From Bacteroidia bacterium (GTDB lineage: Bacteria > Bacteroidota > Bacteroidia > Bacteroidales > VadinHA17), in contig JAPLED010000052.1 of assembly GCA_026391475.1 (NCBI GenBank), positions 1 to 38,295 of the forward strand: a DNA stretch of 38,295 nucleotides. Reading direction: 5' to 3'. This document shows, in pieces, positions 8,719 through 17,458 of this stretch. The notes beneath the pieces are model-generated. The model worked only from the letters and a program-made list of their open reading frames with translations. It did no database searches and was not told the DNA's origin. The translations under genes and the position numbers were made by a program. Numbering within the stretch: the first letter of the stretch is position 1; every line of letters begins with the position of its first letter.

Positions 8719-8831
8719 AATGGCCTGTCTGGCTAAACAAAAACTGGTTCAGGCTAATCGTTTTTTTACTGCTTGCGACTTTTTCGACAACACTTGTTGC
8801 TATTCCTCGCATTTCAGGGATAACCGTACTC

Positions 8832-9767
8832 ATGATGATTCTGGTACCAACCCTGATGTCTGTAGTTTGGGAATTGAGGGCATTTTGCCGGTATGTCTGT
8901 CCTGTAAGCGTTTTTATCGGGCCATATTCCAGGATGAGTTTTCTCTCCCTCAGAAATAAATCCCAGGTTATTTGTAACCAGTGCAAACCGCATTTCTGCC
9001 TGAAAGGGAATGCAAATGGGTGGGCATGTCCTTATGGTATTAATGTAGGGGAAATGAAAGAAAACACAGATTGTGGATTATGCCTTGAGTGTATACGAAG
9101 CTGCTCGTATGATAATGTATCACTTTATATAAGGCCTTTCGGGATGGAGCGGGGAACACGCAACCTGAGTGAAGCATGGTTAACAATGGCAATATTTATG
9201 GTTGCAATAATCTATAGCATTTTGTATCTGGGTCCATGGCCGGTTGTTCGTGATTATGTGAATATTATTGATAAACATAACTGGGGTCTGTTTGGTATAT
9301 ATTCTCTGGTAATGTGGTCATTAGTATTGATTATTGTACCAGGTATATTTTATTTTCTTGCTATAATCGGCACCAGAATATCAAAAATAAAAAGTAGTAT
9401 AAGAGAGGTATTTCTTGAATATGCGAGGTCTCTTTTACCCTTTGGGCTTATGCTTTGGATAGCTTTTGTAATCCCAATGCTCTTTGTAAATGTTACCTTT
9501 ATTATCCAATCAGCATCTGACCCTTTCGGATGGGGCTGGGATTTCTTTGGAACAGCGAATATACCATGGCACCAGTTTTTGCCTCAATTTATTCCATGGT
9601 TTCAGGCTATTCTCGTTTTGACAGGATTATATTTAAGTCTAAGAAATATCAGAAAGTCCTGGATAAGTTGCCAGATGAAACGACAACAGTTGTTCTGGTT
9701 TTGTTTGCCTGTGAGCCTGCTTTTTACGACGGTTGCTGTGGTAATGTTATTTTTCTTCACAAATTAA
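8832..9767 (+). CDS. Membrane 4Fe-4S protein (NapH/NosR/CcoG-like), C-terminal part (frameshifted)
   Basis: Continuation of the 8329 gene. The frame is open from 8697 (KWPVWLNKNWF, then a hydrophobic helix LIVFLLLATFSTTLVA), so ATG 8832 is probably not a natural start. It contains CRYVCPVSVFIGPYSRMS, the second CxxxCP motif of the family, then a ferredoxin segment with cysteines in ICNQCKPHFCLKGN, WACPYG and DCGLCLECIRSCSYDN. Four further hydrophobic segments follow (about residues 105-125, 148-172, 198-225 and 285-305). The Cys set is enough for one or two [4Fe-4S] clusters. It might serve an oxidoreductase not present here; no heme or copper partner is adjacent. The downstream 149 bp separate it from the efflux operon. 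Confidence 0.75.
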   Translation: MMILVPTLMSVVWELRAFCRYVCPVSVFIGPYSRMSFLSLRNKSQVICNQCKPHFCLKGNANGWACPYGINVGEMKENTDCGLCLECIRSCSYDNVSLYIRPFGMERGTRNLSEAWLTMAIFMVAIIYSILYLGPWPVVRDYVNIIDKHNWGLFGIYSLVMWSLVLIIVPGIFYFLAIIGTRISKIKSSIREVFLEYARSLLPFGLMLWIAFVIPMLFVNVTFIIQSASDPFGWGWDFFGTANIPWHQFLPQFIPWFQAILVLTGLYLSLRNIRKSWISCQMKRQQLFWFCLPVSLLFTTVAVVMLFFFTN

Positions 9768-9841
9768 AGCGTACCAGATTTTACCTTTGGTTATGACTAG
9801 CTGATATTCTTCAGGTAGGAGAACAAATTCATTAAAAAGAA

Positions 9842-9900
9842 AAATATAACAATCTTCATCTGACTATTTAAACAAAATGGTCAGACAGATTGTTATATTT
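9842..9900. promoter_or_regulatory. Nested inverted repeat upstream of tetR, probable operator
   Basis: The outer arms AAATATAACAATCT (9842-9855) and AGATTGTTATATTT (9887-9900) are perfect 14-bp complements. Inside them TCTGACTATTT (9859-9869) and AAATGGTCAGA (9875-9885) pair with one mismatch around AAACA. The inner 27-bp element has the size and symmetry of a TetR-family operator and ends 31 bp before the ATG of the repressor. The outer right arm overlaps the -7 promoter box, so occupancy would block transcription. Confidence 0.65.
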
Positions 9901-9901
9901 G
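9894..9901 (+). promoter_or_regulatory. Bacteroidota-type -7 promoter box for the tetR-efflux operon
   Basis: TATATTTG matches the Bacteroidota -7 consensus TAnnTTTG exactly and lies 16 bp before the ATG at 9917, which implies a very short leader. No convincing -33 TTTG box is seen at the expected spacing. The box overlaps the right outer arm of the inverted repeat 9842-9900. Confidence 0.5.
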
Positions 9902-9916
9902 CATCTTTTTATTGAA

Positions 9917-10540
9917 ATGAATAAAACAGAGTCAGGTTCTGAGAAAAGCATTAAGGTGCAATTAATAATTGAAGTCGCGCAAAGACGGTTCGGTTTGTAT
10001 GGCGTTGAGAAGACTTCAATGCAGGAAATTGCTGATGATCTGAAGTTATCAAAAGCATTCTTATATTACTATTTTCCTGACAAAGAGAGGCTCTACAAAG
10101 CAGTTGTTGAAAAAGAACAGAATGAGTTTCTTGCCAGAATTTCAGAAAAAATATTGAATATTCAGGAACCAGAACTATTGCTTCGTGAATATGTCAGTAC
10201 TCGACTCTCCTATTTCCGCACATTATTGAATATAAGCAGATTAAGGCTTGAGGCTTATTCTGATCTTAAACCTGTTTTCAGGGAGACAATCAGTTTATTT
10301 AAAGAAAAGGAAAAAGAAATTATCGTACGGATTTTTGAAAAGGGCGTCAGCAAGGGAATCTTCTCCATCAAGGATCCTGATCAAACAGCTTCACTTTTTC
10401 TCGATCTGCTTAAAGGACTGCGGATTTCGGTAGTAAATGATAAAAAAACGCTTTTCATTGAACAGAAGGAATACGACCGGCTTCTTGAAAAAACAATCGC
10501 TTTTACTGATATTTTCATCAAGGGTTTGAAAATCAAATAA
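9917..10540 (+). CDS. TetR/AcrR-family transcriptional repressor
   Basis: The start is placed at ATG 9917 (MNKTESGSEKS), not the TTG at 9890, because the TTG lies inside the operator and promoter. 207 residues. The N-terminal TetR helix-turn-helix is clear: IIEVAQRRFGLYGVEKTSMQEIADDLKLSKAFLYYYFPDKERLYKAVV, split as helix 1 plus the recognition helix with the family-typical LYYYF.DKE.L. The C-terminal half is helical and variable, as expected of a ligand-binding and dimerisation domain. It is first in an operon with HlyD, MFS and TolC genes (47 bp to hlyD), so it most likely represses its own transcript and the pump and is released by a pump substrate. The inverted repeat just upstream is the probable operator. 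Confidence 0.9.
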   Translation: MNKTESGSEKSIKVQLIIEVAQRRFGLYGVEKTSMQEIADDLKLSKAFLYYYFPDKERLYKAVVEKEQNEFLARISEKILNIQEPELLLREYVSTRLSYFRTLLNISRLRLEAYSDLKPVFRETISLFKEKEKEIIVRIFEKGVSKGIFSIKDPDQTASLFLDLLKGLRISVVNDKKTLFIEQKEYDRLLEKTIAFTDIFIKGLKIK

Positions 10541-10587
10541 TTCATAATACTGACAGTTAACTACATAAATAAATTCAGAACAATTTT

Positions 10588-11595
10588 ATGAAACCAGAAT
10601 CAAAGAACAACAGGCTCAGAGTTTACATTCCACTCGCAATTGTTATTATAGCTGTACTGGCAGGTGCCTGGTACTGGTATAGAGATTATTCACGATACAT
10701 AACTTCTGATGATGCACACATAGATGCTGACATTGTCAGCGTCGGATCGAAGATAATCGGCCGGATATCTGCTATTTATGCCAATGAAGGAGATTTCATG
10801 AAACAAGGAACCCTTTTGGCAGACATTGACAGCTCTGATTTGGTTGCACAGAGAAATCAGTCTGTTGCATTAAGAACTCAGGCAATGGCAAATTTAGCAC
10901 AGTCGGAGGTTAAATATAGCTCCGATCAGAAAAGCATAAGGGTTCTGGAGATAAACCTTGAGCGGGCCAATGAAGATCTGACAAGAGCTAAAAGCCAGTC
11001 AGAAGGTGGTGTGATAACAACGGAGCAATTCGACCATATAAAGAAAGGATATGAAACCGCAGTGGCTCAACTTGAGGCAGCAAAGGCACAGTTGATGGTT
11101 TCAAAATCGATGATATCAAGTGCCTCAGCAGCTGTTGAAACCGCTAATGCACAGGTAAAAGTATTTAATACTCAGCTTAAGAATACCAGGCTTTATGCAC
11201 CTGCCGATGGAATTATAGCAAAAAGATGGCTGCTTCCGGGTGATGTGGTTCAGCCAAGTCAGTCAGTTTTCACTATGACTTTGAGCAAGAATCTTTGGGT
11301 GATGGCGTTTCTTGAGGAGACGAAAATTTCAGATATTCATACGGGGCAGAATGTAAGATTTACCATTGATGCATTTCCTGGAATAAAATTCAGTGGTAAA
11401 GTATTATTGGTTGGTTCCAGCACTGCATCTGTATTTTCATTGATTCCGGCTAATAATGCTTCAGGTAATTTCACAAAGGTTACCCAGCGCATTCAGGTCA
11501 GGATTTCCATCGAAAGTGCAGATAATAATAAAGAAATCTCCTCATTCAATATTTTATCCGGAATGTCGGTTGTTGTCAAGATTATCAAAAACTAA
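10588..11595 (+). CDS. HlyD/EmrA-family periplasmic adaptor of an efflux pump
   Basis: 335 residues. One N-terminal transmembrane helix (YIPLAIVIIAVLAGAWYWY, residues 13-31), then the biotinyl-lipoyl-like half-motif DADIVSVGSKIIGRISAIYANEGDFM and TLLADIDSSDL, a long alpha-helical hairpin (about residues 85-190, rich in A, E and Q, predicted coiled coil), the second lipoyl half NTRLYAPADGIIAKRW, and a beta-barrel region. This is the membrane-fusion (adaptor) protein that links an inner-membrane MFS pump to TolC. The stop is followed 2 bp later by the MFS start, confirming operon structure. Confidence 0.92.
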   Translation: MKPESKNNRLRVYIPLAIVIIAVLAGAWYWYRDYSRYITSDDAHIDADIVSVGSKIIGRISAIYANEGDFMKQGTLLADIDSSDLVAQRNQSVALRTQAMANLAQSEVKYSSDQKSIRVLEINLERANEDLTRAKSQSEGGVITTEQFDHIKKGYETAVAQLEAAKAQLMVSKSMISSASAAVETANAQVKVFNTQLKNTRLYAPADGIIAKRWLLPGDVVQPSQSVFTMTLSKNLWVMAFLEETKISDIHTGQNVRFTIDAFPGIKFSGKVLLVGSSTASVFSLIPANNASGNFTKVTQRIQVRISIESADNNKEISSFNILSGMSVVVKIIKN

Positions 11596-11597
11596 GA

Positions 11598-13220
11598 ATG
11601 AAAAAACGGAGAACACCATCCCACCACATCCGGATGCTTGTACGGAATAGCAATTCGGTTTTTCATCCTAAACACCTGTCTTATAAATGGTTTTTGCTGG
11701 CCAATATTATGCTCGGGACTTTCATGGCGGTTCTTGATGCAACGATTGTGAATGTCGGTTTACCGAAGATTATGGCATCATTTGGAGTAGGTCTTGATAA
11801 AATTGAATGGATTATAACGGCTTATATGCTTGCAATGGCTGTGGCGCTTCCTACTTCGGGATGGCTTGCAGACAAATTTGGTTATAAGAGGTTGTATTTC
11901 ATCGGATTATTCCTTTTTACATTAGGGTCAATGTTATGCGGCAGATCTTCGGATGAAAACATGCTGATAGCATCGAGGGTTATTCAGGGATTAGGCGCAG
12001 GGACAATCCAACCGCTTGGCATGGCCATTATTACTAGGGAATTTCCACCTAACCAGCGAGGTCTTGCACTTGGATTCTGGGGTATTGCTGCAGCAGCATC
12101 TATCTCATTCGGGCCGCTTATTGGTGGTTTTCTGATAGACCGTTTCAGCTGGCCGCTGATTTTTGACGTAAATATACCGATTGGAATATTAGCCATGTTG
12201 TTCACAATTGTAATACAGAGCGAATATATCAACAGGAAGGCAAGAAATTTCGACGTGGTCGGTTTCATTTCGGTGACTATATTTCTTCCACTCACACTCT
12301 ATGCACTATCAGAGGGAAATGCAGTTACAAATTCAGCAGGATGGCATGCTCCATATATTCTCGGATGCGGCGCTATTTCTTTAATTGCATTAACGGTTTT
12401 TATAACCGCAGAATTGACTGTAAAAGAACCGCTTATTGATCTGAGACTTCTTAAGAATCATAACTTCGGTATGGCCAATATCATTATGATTTTTTTCAGC
12501 CTGGGAATGTTCGGAAGTACATTCCTTCTTCCTGTATATCTTCAGAATTCAATGGGTTACACTGCACTTCAAGCCGGCACAGTATTTCTTCCTGTTGGTA
12601 TAATACAGGGAATTACTGCTCCAATTTCGGGAAGAATTTCAGATAAGATAAATCCCAAGCTCCCAATTTTTGCTGGTATTCTTTTGTTTGCTTTTAGCTT
12701 CTATCTGAACACTAAGTTATCATGGCTGACTGAGTTGAAATTCCTTATGATCTCACTGTATCTCAGAGGTCTGGCTATGGGTCTGCTGTTTACTGCACTC
12801 AATACAATATCACTTTTGGAAATACCACGTGAAAAGATGGCACAGGCATCAGCCATTGCAAATTCACTAAGACAACTTGGAGGAAGCCTCGGCGTTGCAT
12901 TGCTTGCCACATTGTTGACATCCAGAGTCAGCTATCATGCTCAGATTTTTGGCGGTGCTGTTAAACCCGGCTCTGAGGTATATCAGGAGACCATGAATAA
13001 AATGAAATATCATCTTCAATATGAAGCTGGCAGCTCTTCGGCAAATGCTACCCGGCAAAGCCAGGCTTTACTCCTTTCAAATCTGAACAAACAGGCTTAT
13101 ATACAAGGGATTAATGATGATTTCCTTCTTGCAGGGATTATAACTCTTATAGGAGGAATCCCAATAATTTTTCTTCATACCAAAAAATCAAAAAATCAAA
13201 TCCTTCCGGCAAATGAATAA
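11598..13220 (+). CDS. DHA2-family MFS drug/proton antiporter (EmrB/QacA type)
   Basis: 540 residues, about 14 hydrophobic helices, the DHA2 hallmark. The first helix region carries the family motif LDATIVNVGLPKI; motif A is GWLADKFGYKRLYF (about residues 88-101), and GPLIGGFLIDRFSWPLIFDVNIP is the motif-C/antiporter region. It should expel hydrophobic toxic compounds using the proton gradient through the HlyD adaptor and the TolC channel. The roughly 25 residues before the first helix are basic. Its last 8 bp overlap the TolC start, so the two are translationally coupled. Confidence 0.93.
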   Translation: MKKRRTPSHHIRMLVRNSNSVFHPKHLSYKWFLLANIMLGTFMAVLDATIVNVGLPKIMASFGVGLDKIEWIITAYMLAMAVALPTSGWLADKFGYKRLYFIGLFLFTLGSMLCGRSSDENMLIASRVIQGLGAGTIQPLGMAIITREFPPNQRGLALGFWGIAAAASISFGPLIGGFLIDRFSWPLIFDVNIPIGILAMLFTIVIQSEYINRKARNFDVVGFISVTIFLPLTLYALSEGNAVTNSAGWHAPYILGCGAISLIALTVFITAELTVKEPLIDLRLLKNHNFGMANIIMIFFSLGMFGSTFLLPVYLQNSMGYTALQAGTVFLPVGIIQGITAPISGRISDKINPKLPIFAGILLFAFSFYLNTKLSWLTELKFLMISLYLRGLAMGLLFTALNTISLLEIPREKMAQASAIANSLRQLGGSLGVALLATLLTSRVSYHAQIFGGAVKPGSEVYQETMNKMKYHLQYEAGSSSANATRQSQALLLSNLNKQAYIQGINDDFLLAGIITLIGGIPIIFLHTKKSKNQILPANE

Positions 13221-14556
13221 TCGAATAAATATCAGATCAATCCTTTCTGCAATAATATTGTTACTATTTATTAATAACATTATTGTTGGCCAAAGCACTT
13301 TTACGACAAAAGTGAATCCGGATACTGATTCTCTATCGCTAAAACATATTATTGAACAGGTAATAACCAGTCATCCATCTGTGAAAGTTGCAGAAGAGGC
13401 AATAATTAATGCAAATGCAAGAATTGGGCTGGCAAAGACAAGCTATTACCCTGAAGCGGACATAATAGCAAATTATGCCAATATAGGACCTGTGACTAAG
13501 TTAACTATTCCATCTATGGGAACTTTTCAGCTTTACCCCGAAAATAATTATTCAGCGTCAATAAATTACAGACAGCTTGTGTATGATTTTGGACGTACGC
13601 AACAGAACATAGAACTTGAAAATGAAAACAAGGCTATCGGTGAACAGACACTTGAGCAGGTAAAACAAAGATTGTCGCTTTTGACCGTGAATAATTTCTA
13701 TACACTTGTTTTTCTTCAGGCTGCAATAAAAATAAAAGATGAACAATTGACCGCATTAAATGAACATCTCGGGTACGTTGAAAAAATGATGGCCACCGGC
13801 TCAGCAACAGAATACCAGGTACTTGCAACAAAAGTCAAAATATCTACAGTTGAAAGTCAGAAAGTCGATTTGATCGCCACGATGACCGCTCAGCAGGCAT
13901 CAATGAATTCTTTGCTTGGAAATGATCAGACAACCAGTCCTATAGTTAAAAATGAGCTCTCTGTTGAGCTTCCGGTAATTGCATCAGATTCGCTATTATC
14001 TTATGCTTTTCATAACAGGGATGAAGTGCTTATAAATGAGAAAAAAACTTCACTTGCTGAGTTAAGGTTTGGTTTGGTAAAGCTGCAGAATAAACCCTTG
14101 TTAAGCCTTCAGGCATCGGGTGGTGCAAAGAATGGATTTATCCCTAATCTTAATAAAATCCTACCAAATTATGTTGTGGGCCTGGGGATAAGAATTCCAA
14201 TCTTCGACGGAATGAAGAACAAATATAATCTTTTGCAGGCTCAGTCTACAATAACTTCCTTGTCGTATGAATCTGATTTTACAAAACGAAATATTTCGAA
14301 CGAACTTTATGAAGCAAAGGCATATATGTTTGCAGCCGGGAAAAAAGTCAACCAGTTTGAGCTTCAGCTTGCACAGGCTTTGAAGGCCTATTCTCTTGCA
14401 GTGACAAGCTTTAAATCAGGAATGATTACAAATCTTGATCTGCTTGATGCCAATACTTCTGTTTCTGAAAGTAGGTTAATGCTTCTCAAAACCAGAATTG
14501 ATTATGCAGCAAGTGTTTATAAGCTAAAAGCTGCACTGGGTGAAAGAATATACTGA
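13213..14556 (+). CDS. TolC-family outer membrane efflux protein
   Basis: 447 residues with an N-terminal signal peptide (RSILSAIILLLFINNIIVGQ). The remainder has the two-fold repeated OEP architecture: each half has alpha-helical barrel segments (HIIEQVITSHPSVKVAEEAI...; YSLAVTSFKSGMITNLDLLDAN, the classic TolC LDLLDA signature near the C-terminus) and amphipathic strands. It forms the outer-membrane exit duct of the HlyD/EmrB-like pump encoded upstream. It ends the operon; 49 bp separate it from the convergent kinase gene, and I see no strong terminator hairpin there. Confidence 0.92.
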   Translation: MNNRINIRSILSAIILLLFINNIIVGQSTFTTKVNPDTDSLSLKHIIEQVITSHPSVKVAEEAIINANARIGLAKTSYYPEADIIANYANIGPVTKLTIPSMGTFQLYPENNYSASINYRQLVYDFGRTQQNIELENENKAIGEQTLEQVKQRLSLLTVNNFYTLVFLQAAIKIKDEQLTALNEHLGYVEKMMATGSATEYQVLATKVKISTVESQKVDLIATMTAQQASMNSLLGNDQTTSPIVKNELSVELPVIASDSLLSYAFHNRDEVLINEKKTSLAELRFGLVKLQNKPLLSLQASGGAKNGFIPNLNKILPNYVVGLGIRIPIFDGMKNKYNLLQAQSTITSLSYESDFTKRNISNELYEAKAYMFAAGKKVNQFELQLAQALKAYSLAVTSFKSGMITNLDLLDANTSVSESRLMLLKTRIDYAASVYKLKAALGERIY

Positions 14557-14605
14557 ATTTCGAAAATCCAGCCATGGAAATAAGTTAACAGACCTTTTTG
14601 TAATT

Positions 14606-15958
14606 TTATATTTTACATTCGGTAAGCCCAAGATTAAGTGAAGGTTTTGTACCTGCAATAACAAGAGCTGCCCCAAGCGCAGATGCATTAGCAATTTCAG
14701 AAGTATAAACTTGTTTTGATGGATAAGCTTCAGTGATAAGATTAAGGAATAGTTCATTATTTGAAAATCCTCCTGTTATGTAAATATTTGCAGTTTCATC
14801 ATTGGCAGGAAGGACCAGGTTTATTGCTTCAATGGTAAGGTCACATAATTCATTCATTAACTGATGGTAAGCTTCTTTAAGCGAACTAAATTCATATAAG
14901 TCAATATAATCCTTCAATTCCCGCGGATCTGGTCCGGTTTTAAAGAATATTTTTTTCTCTTTGAATTTAGTCTTTAAGACCGTTGATAATTGCCTATCGG
15001 CTTTGACTTTTTTATAATAATCTTCTGATTTTTTAAAATGGATTGTTAACTGTTTCACAGCAGTTTCGTGCAGATGTCCAAGGAATAATCTTGACGATTT
15101 TACCGGTTGTCTCGTGATACTCATATAGCAAAGACAATCTTTGTCCAGCTGTTCTGCAGTTAGTTTTTCAGTATTAAAGGGATTCATATTAATACACCAG
15201 GTTCCTGTTGATAATAGCAAAAAATTACCATTGCTGCCTGCAAAATAAGGAGCAAGCGAGGCTGAACTATCATGAATACCAATTCCGATTTGCAGTTTTT
15301 TTCCTTCAATAACAACCTCGTTCAGTGTACCGATTGGAACAGGCTCCGGCAAGTTTAATCCCTGAACTTTAACCCATGGATGGTAATTCATGTTATCAAA
15401 ATCCCAAAGAGCAGTATGACACCCGATTGATGTATGTTCTGAATAGATCTTCCCGGTTAAAATGTATGAGAGGTATTGTGGAAAATGAAGGATGTGTTTT
15501 ACTTTAGCAAACACTTCCGGTTTAACTGCCTTTAGCCAAAGTGGTTGTATCCCGGAATTGAGCATACCCAATGCAGGAGATGCTGTTCTCCTGCAAAACT
15601 CATCCCTTCCGCCATGTCTCTTGTATAGGCTTTCCGGTATTTTTTCATCTATTGGTTTCAGATAATTATAGACCGGGGTCAGTCTTTTTCCATTTACATC
15701 GAGATAGACAAGCGTAGCACCATAGGTTGTAAAATTAACTGTCTTCAGATCATATTTATCAGAATTTACTAATCTGATTATAGATTCTTTTATCCATCGT
15801 TCAATATGCTCAATATCATCACATTCAAATCCATCATCATCCTTGATTTCAGCAAACTTCTGTTCCGTCTCAGAAACAACCTTAAGGGCATCATTAAACA
15901 GAATCAATTTTTTATTGGTCTTGCCGATATCAAATATAGCGATAACTGTCTCTTTCAT
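14606..15958 (-). CDS. FGGY-family carbohydrate kinase, probable L-rhamnulokinase
   Basis: 450 residues. The N-terminal phosphate-1 motif of the actin-like ATPase fold is IAIFDIGKTNKKLILFN (GKTN rather than the GxS/T of E. coli RhaB); the ATP-binding half has LLLSTGTWCINMNPF and the adenosine motif IYITGGFSNNELFLNLI; GIHDSSASLAPYF supplies the catalytic aspartate region. It is clearly FGGY, but not a close RhaB relative by eye, so assignment to rhamnulose rests on context: it is last in a run with rhaT, rhaM and rhaA. A fuculokinase or a kinase of another ketose is possible. The enzyme acts in the cytoplasm. 93 bp containing a strong hairpin separate it from rhaA. Confidence 0.8.
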   Translation of the reverse strand: MKETVIAIFDIGKTNKKLILFNDALKVVSETEQKFAEIKDDDGFECDDIEHIERWIKESIIRLVNSDKYDLKTVNFTTYGATLVYLDVNGKRLTPVYNYLKPIDEKIPESLYKRHGGRDEFCRRTASPALGMLNSGIQPLWLKAVKPEVFAKVKHILHFPQYLSYILTGKIYSEHTSIGCHTALWDFDNMNYHPWVKVQGLNLPEPVPIGTLNEVVIEGKKLQIGIGIHDSSASLAPYFAGSNGNFLLLSTGTWCINMNPFNTEKLTAEQLDKDCLCYMSITRQPVKSSRLFLGHLHETAVKQLTIHFKKSEDYYKKVKADRQLSTVLKTKFKEKKIFFKTGPDPRELKDYIDLYEFSSLKEAYHQLMNELCDLTIEAINLVLPANDETANIYITGGFSNNELFLNLITEAYPSKQVYTSEIANASALGAALVIAGTKPSLNLGLTECKI

Positions 15959-16002
15959 ATTTTATTATGTTCTGTTGAATACTGCAAAGGCTCAGAAATA
16001 TA

Positions 16003-16030
16003 GTAGGGACGTTTTGTGCAACGTCCCTAC
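16003..16030. repeat. Perfect GTAGGGACGTT hairpin between rhaA and the kinase gene
   Basis: GTAGGGACGTT (16003-16013) and AACGTCCCTAC (16020-16030) are perfect 11-bp inverted arms around a 6-base loop TTGTGC. The motif resembles REP-like palindromes that recur between genes in Bacteroidota and some Cyanobacteria genomes. It could stabilise the rhaA end of the transcript or attenuate kinase expression; there is no following T-run on the transcribed strand to make it a classic terminator. Confidence 0.75.
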
Positions 16031-16051
16031 ATTGAATCTATCAATAGATTT

Positions 16052-17317
16052 CTATCTTTTTAAGAGTACTTCTTTTTCGTACTTCACAATCTCTTCAATA
16101 TAATCCTGTCCTACAGGCACTTTGTTTTTCAGACAGTAGTAATCGTAGACAGCTCCAAAAGGTTTCGTTCTGAGTAACTCAAGAAATGCAAGTCTTTCAA
16201 AGTTTTTACACTGCTCTTCAAATTTAACAAGTGTTTTATAAGGCTCCAGTAAAGCATACATAAAGGCCATCTGAGCTGATCGTGTACCAATAACATAGGC
16301 TCCGATACGGTTAAGACTTGCATCGAAGAAATCGAGACCAATATTAACCCTGTTCAGAGCCTTGCAACGTACTATTTCCTGAGCAATAAGCAATAACTCG
16401 TCGTTAAAAGTAAGCACGTGATCGCTGTCCCAGCGAACACCACGGGTAAGATGTAACAGAATTTCATCAACAAAATGGAGGATAGAAGAAATTTTATCAC
16501 CTACCTGTTCAGTCGGGTGGAAATGGCCATTATCGAGGGTTATCATTGTATTGTTTTTTATTGCATAACCCAGATAGAAATCATGAGATCCTACAACCAT
16601 CGCCTCAGATCCTATTCCGAATAGCTTACTTTCAACGGAATCTTTAAGATATTTTTTAGGGTATTTTACTGCAAAGATCTCATCCAATGATTTTTTCAGC
16701 TGTTTACGCAGGGTATTCCTGTCAACAGGGGTATCCTTCGAACCGTCAGGTATCCATATATTATGTACAGTTGGAGTACCAAGTTGTTTTCCCATTTCAG
16801 CACTTATTGCCCTGCATCGCTTTGTATGTTCAACCCAGAATTTTCTGATTTTTTCATTTTTACTTGATAGGGTAAAACCATCATCAGCGTATGGATGTGA
16901 AAAACATGTACAGTTGAAGTCAAGACCTATTCCTCTCTTCTTGGCCCAGTTGATCCAACCCTGATAGTGCTTTGCCTCTATCTGATCGCGGTCAACCAGT
17001 TTTCCTCCAAACTCACCATAAATAGCATGAAGGTTTAATCTTTGTTTTCCTGGAAGAAGCGACATCACTTTATCAAGATCCGCTCTCATCTGGTCGATAG
17101 TTTTTGCTTTACCAGGAAAGTTACCAGTAGCCTGGATACCACCGCCACCTAGTACAGCTCCTGCTTTTTCAAAACCACCCACATCATCGGTCTGCCAGCA
17201 ATGCAGACTGATATTTATATTATCCAATTCAGAAAGCACCTGGTCAGTATCAACGCCTAATGCTGCATATTGTTCTTTTGCCAACACATATGACTTTTCA
17301 ATAAGTTTCTTTTTCAT
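16052..17317 (-). CDS. rhaA: L-rhamnose isomerase
   Basis: 421 residues from ATG 17317 (a TTG two codons upstream is less likely). Whole-length similarity to E. coli RhaA is evident from memory of the family: NISLHCWQTDDVGGFE, GGIQATGNFPGKA, LNLHAIYGEF, GLDFNCTCFSHP, GTPTVHNIWIPDGSKD, VESKLFGIGSEA, LDNGHFHPTE, VRWDSDHV and IGLDFFDASLNRIGAYVIGTR. The conserved Glu, His and Asp residues in the VESKLFG, LDNGHFHP, RWDSDH and LDFFDAS blocks are the family's metal-binding and catalytic positions. It converts L-rhamnose to L-rhamnulose in the cytoplasm. It lies downstream of rhaM across a 214-bp gap holding two copies of a 40-bp repeat. Confidence 0.96.
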   Translation of the reverse strand: MKKKLIEKSYVLAKEQYAALGVDTDQVLSELDNINISLHCWQTDDVGGFEKAGAVLGGGGIQATGNFPGKAKTIDQMRADLDKVMSLLPGKQRLNLHAIYGEFGGKLVDRDQIEAKHYQGWINWAKKRGIGLDFNCTCFSHPYADDGFTLSSKNEKIRKFWVEHTKRCRAISAEMGKQLGTPTVHNIWIPDGSKDTPVDRNTLRKQLKKSLDEIFAVKYPKKYLKDSVESKLFGIGSEAMVVGSHDFYLGYAIKNNTMITLDNGHFHPTEQVGDKISSILHFVDEILLHLTRGVRWDSDHVLTFNDELLLIAQEIVRCKALNRVNIGLDFFDASLNRIGAYVIGTRSAQMAFMYALLEPYKTLVKFEEQCKNFERLAFLELLRTKPFGAVYDYYCLKNKVPVGQDYIEEIVKYEKEVLLKR

Positions 17318-17385
17318 ACTCAATAGTTATTTATGTTTCAATTCAGATCTTCTATAATTTATTTTTCCCTTAGTTTTTACAAGAA

Positions 17386-17425
17386 TTTTAACCCACCCCT
17401 GCCCCCTCCCAGGAGGGGATTGATC
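17386..17425. repeat. 40-bp palindrome-bearing repeat, copy 1
   Basis: TTTTAACCCACCCCTGCCCC then CTCCCAGGAGGGGATTGATC. It is identical over 40 bp to the copy at 17459-17498, and its CCCCTCCC-AGGAGGGG part can fold. It lies in the gap between rhaM and rhaA. Diverged relatives are at 35553 and, more loosely, 2344. Confidence 0.85.
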
Positions 17426-17458
17426 GGGGATTCCTTTTGACTTTTGCCTTTTATTTTT

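Noticed and set aside
8720-8959. 79-residue plus-strand reading frame between the ferredoxin halves
   Set aside because: It is the third frame across the shifted region; its sequence has no family features, while the 8697-9767 frame encodes the expected Cys motifs.
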